Below, in pieces: positions 1 through 8,462 of a DNA stretch of 32,888 nt (the stretch's first letter is position 1; each line of letters begins with the position of its first letter). The DNA is taken from positions 1-32,888 of the forward strand of contig JAUWNW010000016.1 in assembly GCA_030612445.1 (NCBI GenBank), in the 5' to 3' direction. A program made the translations under genes and the position numbers. The stretch comes from Candidatus Aminicenantota bacterium. GTDB taxonomy: Bacteria; Acidobacteriota; Aminicenantia; Aminicenantales; Aminicenantaceae. A model generated the notes under the pieces. It did not search any database, was not told the DNA's origin, and worked only from the letters and a program-made list of their open reading frames with translations.

Positions 1-1
1 T

Positions 2-343
2 TTTGCCCGGATGTTGTTAAATAAGGGGAGGTATAAAAGCACCAGGATCTTGAGTCCTTTAGCGGTTGAAAGGATGACAGAACTATGCCGGGAAGTCAGT
101 TTTTCAGGCCGGGGGCTGGGCTGGGACCTGGATTCACCCTATTCCTCTAATGGAGGAGACCTTTTCGGTCCTGATTCTTTTGGCCACACAGGATATACCG
201 GTACTTCCCTGTGGATCGATCCGGAAACAAAGACTTTTGTGATTTTTCTTACGAACCGGGTCCACCCTGAAGATAAAGGCGCGGTTATCGCACTTCGCAG
301 CAAAGTAGCTAATATAGTTGCAGCTTCGATAATAAATAAGTAG
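2..343 (+). CDS. Serine hydrolase, beta-lactamase class C family (C-terminal fragment)
   Basis: The reading frame is open from the window edge, so the true start lies upstream. The visible part is about 113 residues and matches the C-terminal end of the beta-lactamase/penicillin-binding transpeptidase-like family (PF00144). The segment FGHTGYTGTSLWIDP holds the HTG triad, which replaces the KTG box of class C enzymes, and is followed by the usual strand ending FVIFLTNRVHP. The SxxK and YxN motifs would be upstream and cannot be checked, so activity and substrate (peptide, ester or beta-lactam) are open. The gene ends 51 bases before the 5'-nucleotidase gene on the same strand, so the two may be co-transcribed. 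Confidence 0.85.
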   Translation, partial: FARMLLNKGRYKSTRILSPLAVERMTELCREVSFSGRGLGWDLDSPYSSNGGDLFGPDSFGHTGYTGTSLWIDPETKTFVIFLTNRVHPEDKGAVIALRSKVANIVAASIINK

Positions 344-394
344 AATAAAATTTACGGCTGCGCTATCAACAAAGGTAGTTGGAGAAGTGAGAAA

Positions 395-1927
395 TTGAAA
401 AAATTATTACTGATATTCCTGATTGCCCTAGTTGTTTTTAATTTTGCCTGCAAATCACAATCAAAAAGCCTTGTTATCCTTTTTTCCAATGACATTCATG
501 GGACTTTTCAGCCTAAAAAGTTCAGATCAGAGGGGAAGCTGAGGCTTGTAGGAGGGATGGAAGCAGCCAGTCATTATATAAATAGGCTTAGGGAAACAGA
601 AAAAAATGTACTCCTGATAGACAGCGGAGATATAATGACCGGTTCTTTAGCTGCCCAAATAAAATATAAAGAAGTTATAGGCGGAGTTATGCCTGAATTT
701 CTAAACCGGCTGGGATATGATATCAGATGTTATGGAAACCATGCTTGGGATAGGGGACAGGAAAATGCTTTAGGGCTTGAGAGACTGACTGAGTTTCCTG
801 TAGTTTTAGCAAATGTTGTTTATAAAGAGAGCGGCAAGCTTTTTGCTTCTCACCCCTATCATGTCCTTAAAAAAGGTGGAATTAAAGTCGGTGTGATTGC
901 GGTAATGGAAGAAAATTTCCTGCAGGAAGTCAGTAAAAAAAATACCAAAGGGCTGGCTGTACTGCCGATTATACCTACTTTGAACTCCTATGTTCCGGAA
1001 TTGGATAAAAAGTCGGATCTGATCGTTGTCCTGATCCATTCTAAAGTAGTTATCGGCGAAAAAGTTGCTAAGGAGGTTCCTGGGATCGATATTGCCCTGG
1101 TAGCATCTGAAGACGGGAGATTTAAAGAGGTTAATGGTGTTTTGGTCAAATCGACTATAGGGCATCTGAAGACATTGGGATTTCTTAAGCTTGAAGTCAA
1201 AAAAGACAGGATCATTGATTTTGAGGAAAAGTTGATCTGGCTGTGGGCAGATGTTGATCTTAACCCTGCTCCTGATGTCAGTGAACTGGTCCGGGAAGTT
1301 GAAATGTCTGTTGAATCTGACTTTAATGCTGTAATTGGACGGTCAGATTTTGATTACAAAGCCCCAAAATATGAATCTGGTGAAAATGCCCTGGGAAACT
1401 GGATTGCAGATGTGATGAGCTGGAAAACCGGGGCCCAAATCGCCTTGCAAAACAGCGGTGGCATCCGGGCTGATATTTTTACCGGCCCAGTCACAAAAAG
1501 AGATATATATGAGCTTTCTCCCTTTCGCAATACTCTGGTCTTATTTAAACTTACAGGCCGGCAGTTAAAAGAAATTCTCGAAAGGGATATTGAAAGAAGA
1601 AGAGACAGCTTTCAAGTCTCCGGGCTGAGATATGTGCATTACTCCATATCTGCCAGGCCTTTCGGAGAAAGAGTATGGCGGCTTGAGGTCGGGAGAGATA
1701 TTATTGTTGACCGGGGAGAGTTGTTATCTCCGGAAAAAACATATACTGTAGCCACTAATGATTATATAGCCGGACAAGCAAAGGATAAATATTTCGGTTT
1801 TGGTATTAAAGATCCAGTCAATACAGAATTTTCCCTTGAACTGATTCTGATGGAATGGCTTGAAAAGCACAAAGTGCTGAAAACTTCGCTAGAGGGCAGG
1901 ATAACTAAAATATCATCAGGAAATTAA
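395..1927 (+). CDS. Exported 5'-nucleotidase / UshA-like metallophosphoesterase
   Basis: Predicted to hydrolyse nucleoside 5'-phosphates, or UDP-sugars or related phosphoesters, outside the cytoplasm. The N-terminus has a Lys-Lys start, a hydrophobic core and a possible lipobox ending FNFAC, so it is probably a lipoprotein. The metallophosphatase domain shows the metal-binding motifs SNDIHG (near residue 31), DSGD, GNHAWD and a later IHS. The C-terminal nucleotidase domain has NALGNWIADVM, QNSGGIRADI, ELSPFRNTLV and FQVSGLRY, all family hallmarks. At 510 residues the length is normal for UshA-type enzymes. The start is TTG with GGAG about 10 bases upstream; no ATG offers a complete signal peptide. 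It probably works with neighbouring exported hydrolases in nutrient scavenging. Confidence 0.9.
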   Translation: MKKLLLIFLIALVVFNFACKSQSKSLVILFSNDIHGTFQPKKFRSEGKLRLVGGMEAASHYINRLRETEKNVLLIDSGDIMTGSLAAQIKYKEVIGGVMPEFLNRLGYDIRCYGNHAWDRGQENALGLERLTEFPVVLANVVYKESGKLFASHPYHVLKKGGIKVGVIAVMEENFLQEVSKKNTKGLAVLPIIPTLNSYVPELDKKSDLIVVLIHSKVVIGEKVAKEVPGIDIALVASEDGRFKEVNGVLVKSTIGHLKTLGFLKLEVKKDRIIDFEEKLIWLWADVDLNPAPDVSELVREVEMSVESDFNAVIGRSDFDYKAPKYESGENALGNWIADVMSWKTGAQIALQNSGGIRADIFTGPVTKRDIYELSPFRNTLVLFKLTGRQLKEILERDIERRRDSFQVSGLRYVHYSISARPFGERVWRLEVGRDIIVDRGELLSPEKTYTVATNDYIAGQAKDKYFGFGIKDPVNTEFSLELILMEWLEKHKVLKTSLEGRITKISSGN

Positions 1928-1930
1928 GGT

Positions 1931-1951
1931 CACTATTTACTATTTGCTATC
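1931..1951. repeat. Short degenerate AT-rich heptamer repeat
   Basis: The bases read cactatttactatttgcta, which is the reverse complement of units such as tagtaaatagtg. Related strings recur in other intergenic spots of this window (11073-11103, 17003-17041, 24950-24976 and inside element F). It lies between two convergent genes. The origin is unknown; it resembles dispersed microrepeats rather than a terminator because there is no stem. Confidence 0.4.
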
Positions 1952-1968
1952 CACATTTAATCTTCTTA

Positions 1969-2838
1969 TCACGGCTTCTCTCCTTGACGGTAGATACGGT
2001 AGGTGGGATACGCGAAATCAACATCAGGCTCCTGGTTAAATCTGTCCAAGATTGCCCCGCAGATCTCATCCTGAGTGGATCTTCTTTTGCGGGCATCGGT
2101 TAGGTATCTGAGAGTCAATTCAACTCCGAAATCTACGATATTAATCCACACAAAAGGGGTGAGTTTTTCATAATGGATCATATATTTTTTTGATAACCGC
2201 TGGATTTTTCCTCTCACGGTCTCACCCAGGTCTATTTGGTCTTTAGTTGTAACATCCAGAATGATATTTTTTGCCTTTTTCCAGTCGCTTTCATAGGTGA
2301 CGACTATTTTGATCTCATTCCAGATGTATTCGAATCCTTTTGTGTAGTTAAAGATCGCTTCTGTAAAGATTTTATTGTTAGGGCAGTGTATTATTCGTCC
2401 TGTGCTTTGGTCTGCATCCACCCAGTTTCCGATCTCTAAAACCGAGGTATAAAAAAGCCGGATATCAACTACATCACCTTTTATTCCGCCGACTTCAATC
2501 CGATCGCCTGTTTCATAAGGCTTTCTAATTAGTATGAGCAGCCAGCCGGCGATAGATAGAATAGGCTGGTGAAGAGCTAATGTCAGGCCTGCTCCCATAA
2601 GCCCGAGGATAGTGGTTAGGGAAGTACTCTTGTTTATCCATACCGGGATGATGATCAATATACTTAGAAAAGTAGCAATATAAACAGTGAATTTTCTGGC
2701 AGAATGTCTTTTCTTTAAGTCCTTGATATTTTTATTTATGATCCTGGTGGTTAGGGCAGCTATCAGATAAGCAATAACTAAAGTGATAAAAGATATAAGG
2801 CCTTTTTGAAAATAAGGGGAAGCCAATAATTCCTTCAT
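1969..2838 (-). CDS. MscS-family mechanosensitive ion channel
   Basis: A small-conductance mechanosensitive channel homologue of 289 residues, close to E. coli MscS in length. Three hydrophobic segments are visible: near residues 14-34, 50-68 and 73-100. The last is Gly/Ala-rich (LGLMGAGLTLALHQPILSIA) and fits the pore-lining TM3 helix. It is followed by the beta domain with RKPYETGDRIEVGG and KGDVVDIRLFYT, which match the MscS signature. The role would be release of solutes on osmotic down-shock at the inner membrane. It is convergent with the 5'-nucleotidase gene and divergent from the amidohydrolase gene. No clear ribosome-binding site precedes the ATG. Confidence 0.9.
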   Translation of the reverse strand: MKELLASPYFQKGLISFITLVIAYLIAALTTRIINKNIKDLKKRHSARKFTVYIATFLSILIIIPVWINKSTSLTTILGLMGAGLTLALHQPILSIAGWLLILIRKPYETGDRIEVGGIKGDVVDIRLFYTSVLEIGNWVDADQSTGRIIHCPNNKIFTEAIFNYTKGFEYIWNEIKIVVTYESDWKKAKNIILDVTTKDQIDLGETVRGKIQRLSKKYMIHYEKLTPFVWINIVDFGVELTLRYLTDARKRRSTQDEICGAILDRFNQEPDVDFAYPTYRIYRQGEKP

Positions 2839-2995
2839 TATGCTGTCGCTAAATATATATCACAGTGAAATTTTTTGGTCAAATAATTACAGAATCTTAT
2901 GAAAGAATGGGGAGATCTGCTATGCTTTGTGCTTGATTTTTAATATTGCCTGCTATAGGTTAATTAGGTATCTTAACCTGGATAAGGAGTTGTAG

Positions 2996-4258
2996 ATGAG
3001 AAGAAAAATATTATACCTACTTACAGTATTGATTCTTATTACAGTCAGTGCTGGGGCTCAGGATCTGGCTCTTAAAGGAGGTACAATCCTGACTGTAACC
3101 AAAGGAACTATTGAAAATGGGACGGTTTTGATTCAGGATGGAAAAATCATAGCGGTCGGAAAAGACATTAATATACCTTCCGGGATAAAAGTCATCGATG
3201 TAACCGGTAAGTATGTAATGCCCGGCCTCATTGACAGCCATACCCACATTGCTTTTGATATGGGAGATGGCAATGAAGTATCCAGCCCTGTCACTCCCCA
3301 GATATGGATGAAAGAGGTGCTTGACTCTAGCCATGATACGATCAGGACAACCCTTGCCGGCGGAGTGACTACTGTTAAGACGATGCATGGCAGCGCTAAT
3401 GTTATCGGCGGTGTTAATGTGACCATTAAGCTCAAATACAATCACCCGGTCGAAGAGATGATGGTAAAAGGTGTCCGCCAGCAGTTGAAAATGGCTCTGG
3501 GGGAAAATCCCAAGCGGTTGTACGGAAGTAAAGGGCGTATGCCTTCTACCCGGATGGGAAATGCCTATGTCGCCCGCAAGGCCTTTATTGAAGCACAAGA
3601 ATACAAAGCCAAATGGGATAAATATGAAAAAGAAAAAGCTGCCGGAAAAAGAGATATTAAACCGCCTGAGAAAGATCTAAAAATGGAGACGCTAAGGATG
3701 GTCCTCGAGAAAGATATGACTATTGACTGCCATACCTATAGAGCTGACGAGATCGTCTGGCTGCTGAAATTTTGCCAAGAATTTGATATTGTTCTCAAAC
3801 AAATCAGCCATTGTGTGGATGGCTACAAAGTTGCTGACTTGATGGCTGAGGCCGGGGTCTCTTTTGGAGGCTGGGTTGACTGGTGGGGAATGAAAGAAGA
3901 AATGTATGACGGCTGTCCTTATGGTTTTAAGATAATGCATGATGCCGGAGTCAATATTGTGATAAATTCCGACAGTGCAAATGAGGGGCGTTTCCTCTAT
4001 TTAAATGCAGCTAAAATGCTAAAATACAATGACCTTCCTGAAACTGAAGCCCTTAAGATGATTACTATTAACGCGGCAAGGTCATTAGAGATGGAAGAAC
4101 GAATCGGCAGTATTGAAGTCGGAAAAGACGGTGATATAGCTGTTTTTGATAAGTATCCGCTTGATTCTACCACCAAGGTGCTTAAAACGATCATTGAAGG
4201 AGTGATTTATTACGATTATGCCGAATCCAGTGTCACAGTAAAGGGGAGCTCCAGATGA
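2996..4258 (+). CDS. Exported metal-dependent amidohydrolase
   Basis: A member of the amidohydrolase superfamily, imidazolonepropionase/Xaa-Pro dipeptidase-like branch. A signal peptide is visible (RRKILYLLTVLILITVSAGAQ). After the N-terminal beta sandwich comes PGLIDSHTHIAFD, where His82 and His84 form the HxH metal motif. Further likely ligands are IDCHTYRADE, QISHCVDG and the Asp in NSDSANEG. The C-terminal ITINAARSLEMEERIGSIEVGKDGD pattern is typical. A Lys/Glu-rich insertion lies near residues 202-225. The substrate is not predictable; exported relatives are often annotated as peptidases or amidases. Its TGA overlaps the next ATG (ATGA), so the two are translationally coupled. GGAG precedes the ATG at good spacing. 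Confidence 0.88.
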   Translation: MRRKILYLLTVLILITVSAGAQDLALKGGTILTVTKGTIENGTVLIQDGKIIAVGKDINIPSGIKVIDVTGKYVMPGLIDSHTHIAFDMGDGNEVSSPVTPQIWMKEVLDSSHDTIRTTLAGGVTTVKTMHGSANVIGGVNVTIKLKYNHPVEEMMVKGVRQQLKMALGENPKRLYGSKGRMPSTRMGNAYVARKAFIEAQEYKAKWDKYEKEKAAGKRDIKPPEKDLKMETLRMVLEKDMTIDCHTYRADEIVWLLKFCQEFDIVLKQISHCVDGYKVADLMAEAGVSFGGWVDWWGMKEEMYDGCPYGFKIMHDAGVNIVINSDSANEGRFLYLNAAKMLKYNDLPETEALKMITINAARSLEMEERIGSIEVGKDGDIAVFDKYPLDSTTKVLKTIIEGVIYYDYAESSVTVKGSSR

Positions 4259-5520
4259 AGAAAAAAATAACGATTATTGGGGCTGCGGTAGTATTTTTTC
4301 TGGGAGCCTTTTATGCTGATGCCCAGGAGATCATATTGATAAAGAATGGTACTATTGTTCCTGTTGTTGGCAAAGTAATAACAAACGGAAGTCTGCTTAT
4401 CAAAGATGGAATTATTGCAAAAATCGGAACAAGTTTTAAAGCACCAAAAGAGGCAAAAATTATTGATGCTAAGGGAATGTATATCTATCCGGGAATGATA
4501 GGGCCGCTAACTGCTGTGGGAGTTACAGGTTATCCCGGAGCAGGAAGTGATACTGATGAGATAGGAGTCTCGACTCCCCATATGGACTCCTATGACGCTG
4601 TAAATCCTGAGGATGAATGTATTGAAGTAACAAGGATCGACGGGGTTACAACCGTTTTAACTGTAAGCGGTACTCGCAGTGCTATCAATGGAAAAGCGGT
4701 GGCTTTAAATCTTGCAGGGAACCTGGCCGAAGATATGGTGATAAAAAGAGATGTCGTCCAGATTTTTAATACCGGGGCTCGGGCCCGCAATGGTTATCCC
4801 AGCACACTTTCTGGGGTAAATTCTCTGATAAAAGATAAACTGAATCAGGCAAAACTATATGCTGAAAAGAAGAAAAAAAAGGCAGAAAGCCCCAAGGACT
4901 TTAAATGCGATCTTGAGATGGAAGCTCTCACTCAGGTGCTAAGTCGGAAAGTACCGGCTCTTTTTATCACCTCTGATGAAGTGACCATTCGAAATGCGCT
5001 CCACATAATTGAGGAATATAATTTAAAGGGGATTATTTTTGCTACAATCGGAATTCTTAAGTTTGCTGAAAAACTGGCAGCTAAAAATATTCCGGTGATC
5101 TGGGCAGGGACGACCACAATGCCCCAACGGTGGGAAGCTGTGGATAAGTATTACCATACAGCTGCTGTGTTAGCAAAGAAAGGTGTGCTTTTTGCCTTTA
5201 ATGAAAGTGGGAGGCCGGGCAGCCGCAATGTACGGCGCCAGCCGGTTCCAGCCAGCTTGTCTGTGGCTTATGGCTTGTCTGAGGAGGAAGCGATTAAAGC
5301 ATTGACTATTAATCCGGCAAAGATGCTGGGTATTGATAACCAGGTAGGTTCATTGGAAAAAGGAAAAACTGCCAATGTGGTAATCTGCACCAAAAGCTTG
5401 GTGCAGTTGAGCTCAAAGATCCATACTGTGATTATTAATGGAAAAATAATACCCAAGACCAGCGTCCAAACACGGCTACGGGATAAATTTAAGAAAATCG
5501 TCCAAGAAAGAAAAAAGTAA
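4255..5520 (+). CDS. Amidohydrolase-like paralog lacking the metal ligands (probable pseudoenzyme)
   Basis: It has the same architecture and length (421 residues) as the preceding amidohydrolase, including a signal peptide ending YADAQ, the PGMIG turn, a Lys-rich insertion near residues 195-215 and the C-terminal LTINPAKMLGIDNQVGSLEKGKTAN block. The HxH motif is gone: DSHTH of the neighbour corresponds here to GPLTA. The later His and Asp positions also look replaced; FAFNESGRPG stands where NSD is expected. The fold is probably kept, but ordinary metal hydrolysis is unlikely. Strict translational coupling (ATGA overlap) suggests an obligate partner, for example as a non-catalytic subunit of a heteromer. 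The family assignment is confident; the role is inference. Confidence 0.8.
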   Translation: MKKKITIIGAAVVFFLGAFYADAQEIILIKNGTIVPVVGKVITNGSLLIKDGIIAKIGTSFKAPKEAKIIDAKGMYIYPGMIGPLTAVGVTGYPGAGSDTDEIGVSTPHMDSYDAVNPEDECIEVTRIDGVTTVLTVSGTRSAINGKAVALNLAGNLAEDMVIKRDVVQIFNTGARARNGYPSTLSGVNSLIKDKLNQAKLYAEKKKKKAESPKDFKCDLEMEALTQVLSRKVPALFITSDEVTIRNALHIIEEYNLKGIIFATIGILKFAEKLAAKNIPVIWAGTTTMPQRWEAVDKYYHTAAVLAKKGVLFAFNESGRPGSRNVRRQPVPASLSVAYGLSEEEAIKALTINPAKMLGIDNQVGSLEKGKTANVVICTKSLVQLSSKIHTVIINGKIIPKTSVQTRLRDKFKKIVQERKK

Positions 5521-5616
5521 AGTCAGGATAAGAGGGGAATTAGGGACAAGATCAATGTTTTTGTAGGGAGCAAGGTCTTTCTGGTTGCTCAAGGCACTCT
5601 TTGTAAATGAATGCCA

Positions 5617-5626
5617 AGGGAGGTGA
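5617..5626 (+). promoter_or_regulatory. Strong ribosome-binding site that decides the start of the S9 peptidase
   Basis: AGGGAGGTGA lies 5 bases before GTG at 5632. An in-frame ATG at 5611 would place this Shine-Dalgarno inside the coding region and has no such signal of its own, so GTG is preferred. Confidence 0.75.
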
Positions 5627-5631
5627 ATTTA

Positions 5632-7569
5632 GTGAAGTTATTCAAACAATTTTATCTGGGTTTTATGGTTTTATTGTTTTTTATTTTCTGCACGGTAAAT
5701 ACTGTTGCAGATAATGAGGCCCTTTCTCCGGAGCAGACGAACAAAATACGGCGTTTATCTGATCTAAGGCTTTCTCCAGATGGAAGCAAGGTCGCATTTA
5801 CGGTTTCAGAGCCTGTTCAGGGTACCAGTCAGAACCGGGATATTTGGGTTTATGATATCCAAAAAAAAGAGCTCCGGCAGTTTACATATGCGCATAAATC
5901 AGACAGCAGCCCGCGCTGGTCACCTGATGGAAAACAGGTAGCATTTTTATCTTCACGGGAGGAAAAAACCCAGATATATCTAATTTCAATAGATGGAGGT
6001 GAAGCGTGTGCCTTGACCAGTGGAGAAACCGGAGTCTCTTCTTTCGCCTGGTCTCCGGATGGAGGTAGTATTGCCTATCTGGCTCGTGAGCCGCAGACAG
6101 AGGATGAAAAAAAGAAAAAGGAAGCAAAAGATGATGCCCGGATTATCCAGAAAAATGAAAAATATGCCTGCCTTTGGCTAATTGAGTTAGATTCAAAAGA
6201 GATAGATAAGTTGACTGAGAATATATGGCGGATCTCAGGATTTACCTGGATGCCGGGAGGAGATAGTTTGATCTTATCCGCTACAGACCACCCTCAGCCT
6301 GAATTATTATCCAACCGTATTTACCGGCTGAGAATAGATGAGGGAGAAATGGAATCCATCTTCCAGCCTAAGGGGCCTTTCGGCTACCTGACCGTCTCAC
6401 CGGATGGGAAATATTTAGCTTATGTCGGATCACGTGCAGACGGTCCTACTGCTAACGATTTATTTATCCGGCCCTTATCAGGGAAGTGGAGTCGAAATCT
6501 CACCCAGGATTCTATTGACAGGACAGTCAGCTCATATTGCTGGACTAAGGAAGGAACTCTGCTCGCCCTGGTTCAGGATGGGTTTTTAAGTGTGTTTTAT
6601 ACCATAGATCTTAAAGGAGGGGCAGAAAAGCAAAATACTTTTCCAATTACGCCCGCTCGTTCTTTTGCTGCTGGAGAGGACATACTGGCTTTTGTGGGAG
6701 CCGGAGCAGTTGAGGCCCCGGAGCTATGGATATATTCACAGCCTGGAAAAGCAGTAAAAGTCACAGATTTCAACCAGGAGTGGGATGATATTGTCTTGGT
6801 TAAACCTGAGATTGTAACGTATAAAAGCAATGATGGAAAGAAGATCGAGGCGGCTTTACTGCTTCCCGAAGGATATCAAAAAGGGAGTAAAATTCCTCTA
6901 GTAGTCTTAGTACATGGGGGGCCATCAGGACGTTGGTCTGATAGTTTTAATTCCTGGGGACAGTTGCTTGCTGCCCGGGGATATGCTGTATTGTGTCCGA
7001 ATATACGAGGCTCAGTGGGATATGGATATGAGTTTCTTACCTCTAACAGGTATGATTGGGGTGGAGGTGATTTTAAAGATGTAATGGCCGGGGTCGATTT
7101 CCTGATAAAACGAGGCATTGCAGATCCGGAGCGTCTGGGGGTCGGAGGCTGGTCGTACGGAGGATATATGGCTGCCTGGGCTGTTACCCAGACTAACCGG
7201 TTTGCTGCTTCTGTTTCCGGAGCTCCTATGACAGATCTTGCAGTTGAGTATGGAACAGAAACAAGCTCCATCAATGCCTATGATACCTGGTATATGGGGA
7301 TTCCTTATGAGAATCCAGACCTTTTTATTAAAAGATCGCCTACGACTTATATAAAGCATGTCCAGACACCGACAATGATCCTGTGCGGGGAAAATGACCG
7401 CACCGATCCGATTGGGCAGTGTTATATCTTCCATCGTGGATTGAAACGCTACTCGGTTGATACAGAATTAGTTGTTTACCCTAGGGAAGGACATGGTTTA
7501 CGCGAAGAAAAGCACAGGATCGATGTATTAAACCGTATGTTGAATTGGTTTGCCAAATATTTAGAATAA
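5632..7569 (+). CDS. Exported S9 family prolyl oligopeptidase / acylaminoacyl-peptidase-like serine peptidase
   Basis: The N-terminal signal peptide (hydrophobic stretch through LLFFIFCTVNTVAD) is followed by a seven-bladed beta-propeller with WD40/TolB-like repeats such as RWSPDGKQVAFLS and AWSPDGGSIAYLA. The C-terminal alpha/beta hydrolase domain carries the triad: Ser508 in GGWSYGGYMAAW, Asp589 in GENDRTDP and His621 in REGHG (numbered from GTG 5632). The oxyanion region VLVHGGPSGRW is also present. It is about 645 residues, normal for the family. It likely cleaves short peptides after Pro or removes N-terminal residues outside the cytoplasm. It follows the amidohydrolase pair on the same strand with a 111-base gap, so it may have its own promoter. 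Confidence 0.92.
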   Translation: MKLFKQFYLGFMVLLFFIFCTVNTVADNEALSPEQTNKIRRLSDLRLSPDGSKVAFTVSEPVQGTSQNRDIWVYDIQKKELRQFTYAHKSDSSPRWSPDGKQVAFLSSREEKTQIYLISIDGGEACALTSGETGVSSFAWSPDGGSIAYLAREPQTEDEKKKKEAKDDARIIQKNEKYACLWLIELDSKEIDKLTENIWRISGFTWMPGGDSLILSATDHPQPELLSNRIYRLRIDEGEMESIFQPKGPFGYLTVSPDGKYLAYVGSRADGPTANDLFIRPLSGKWSRNLTQDSIDRTVSSYCWTKEGTLLALVQDGFLSVFYTIDLKGGAEKQNTFPITPARSFAAGEDILAFVGAGAVEAPELWIYSQPGKAVKVTDFNQEWDDIVLVKPEIVTYKSNDGKKIEAALLLPEGYQKGSKIPLVVLVHGGPSGRWSDSFNSWGQLLAARGYAVLCPNIRGSVGYGYEFLTSNRYDWGGGDFKDVMAGVDFLIKRGIADPERLGVGGWSYGGYMAAWAVTQTNRFAASVSGAPMTDLAVEYGTETSSINAYDTWYMGIPYENPDLFIKRSPTTYIKHVQTPTMILCGENDRTDPIGQCYIFHRGLKRYSVDTELVVYPREGHGLREEKHRIDVLNRMLNWFAKYLE

Positions 7570-7578
7570 GAGTATAAT
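7550..7578 (+). promoter_or_regulatory. Predicted sigma-70-type promoter for the Met-rich protein gene
   Basis: TTGCCA at 7550-7555 and TATAAT at 7573-7578 are separated by 17 bases. The -35 lies inside the end of the S9 peptidase gene. A start near 7585 would leave a short leader carrying AGGAGG before ATG 7601. Based on sequence pattern only. Confidence 0.5.
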
Positions 7579-7600
7579 CAAAAAAAATTTAGGAGGAAAA

Positions 7601-8326
7601 ATGAAAAAATTTATTGCATTAATAGGAGTTTTGTTAATTTTTTCCAGCGCTTCCTTTGCTGCTGATGTGTATGTGAAGCAGACATCTCATACAGATGAAT
7701 TCTCAATGATGGGACAGAGTCAACCGGCCAAGGATGACATAAATGAGATGTGGATAGGGAAAGACAAATTTGCCATGGTCAGTTCAGAAACGACTATTAT
7801 CATCAATCTTAATGATCAAAAGATGTACATGATAAATCATTCCACTAAGACATATGTTCCTATGGATCTTCCTCTGGATATTGCTCAATATTTCCCGGCT
7901 CAATTCGCTCAGATGATGAAGGGAGTGACTATAAAGGTTAATCCTACTGGGGAGACAAAGACTATAAACAGCTGGAAATGTGATGGTTATGATGTAAATA
8001 TGAATATTATGATGATGGATATGAAACAGAAAGTGTGGGCGAGCAAGGATGTGCCTTTTGACTGGAAAGCCTTTAATGAAAAAATGCTTCCTCAGTTTAC
8101 TCAAGCGATGATGAATATAGGAGGCGAGGCTATGGATGAGTTAAAAAAGATGGAGGGTTTTCAGATACGAACTGATATGAGTATGAATATAATGGGCGCA
8201 GAGATGAAAAGCTGGACTGAAGTGTCTGAAATTACTAAAAAATCTGCTCCTGCCGGCGTCTATTCTGTTCCTGAGGGATATACTAAAAAAGATAAATTTT
8301 CAATGATGGATCTGCAGAAAAAATAG
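7601..8326 (+). CDS. Exported Met-rich DUF4412-like protein
   Basis: A 241-residue protein with a clear signal peptide ending ASFAADVYV and a perfect AGGAGG ribosome-binding site. The body resembles DUF4412-type secreted proteins, related in fold idea to LolA-like outer-membrane proteins: an early beta-rich part with NEMWIGKDKFAM and ETTIIINLNDQKMYMIN, then TYVPMDLP. Methionine is very frequent, 26 of 241 residues by my count, with clusters such as NIMMMDM and SMNIMGAEM. Function is unknown. Met-rich exported proteins can bind copper or serve as oxidant sinks, but there is no metal-resistance gene next door to support that. Only one Cys is present, in the SWKCDGYD turn. Confidence 0.75.
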   Translation: MKKFIALIGVLLIFSSASFAADVYVKQTSHTDEFSMMGQSQPAKDDINEMWIGKDKFAMVSSETTIIINLNDQKMYMINHSTKTYVPMDLPLDIAQYFPAQFAQMMKGVTIKVNPTGETKTINSWKCDGYDVNMNIMMMDMKQKVWASKDVPFDWKAFNEKMLPQFTQAMMNIGGEAMDELKKMEGFQIRTDMSMNIMGAEMKSWTEVSEITKKSAPAGVYSVPEGYTKKDKFSMMDLQKK

Positions 8327-8351
8327 AAAAGCCTCCTTTTTTAAACTGTTA

Positions 8352-8374
8352 TTATACGCGTATTATACGTGTAA
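8352..8374. other. Imperfect AT-rich hairpin / direct repeat
   Basis: ttatacg...cgtgtaa can form a stem of about nine or ten pairs with one mismatch and wobble pairs. It can also be read as two direct copies of attatacg(c/t)gt. It sits between the Met-rich gene and the GH20 gene; no T-run follows, so a classic terminator is not supported. An operator for the downstream gene is possible. Confidence 0.3.
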
Positions 8375-8462
8375 AGACGAGGATATAGGCTTTATTTGTT
8401 TTTCCCTAATCAAAACAAAGAAGGGCCTTCACTAATTTTGTGTCCGCCTACGTTCTTGCCAT

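Noticed and set aside
5611-5631. ATG 5611 as start of the S9 peptidase
   Set aside because: The strong ribosome-binding site lies downstream of it and points to GTG 5632.
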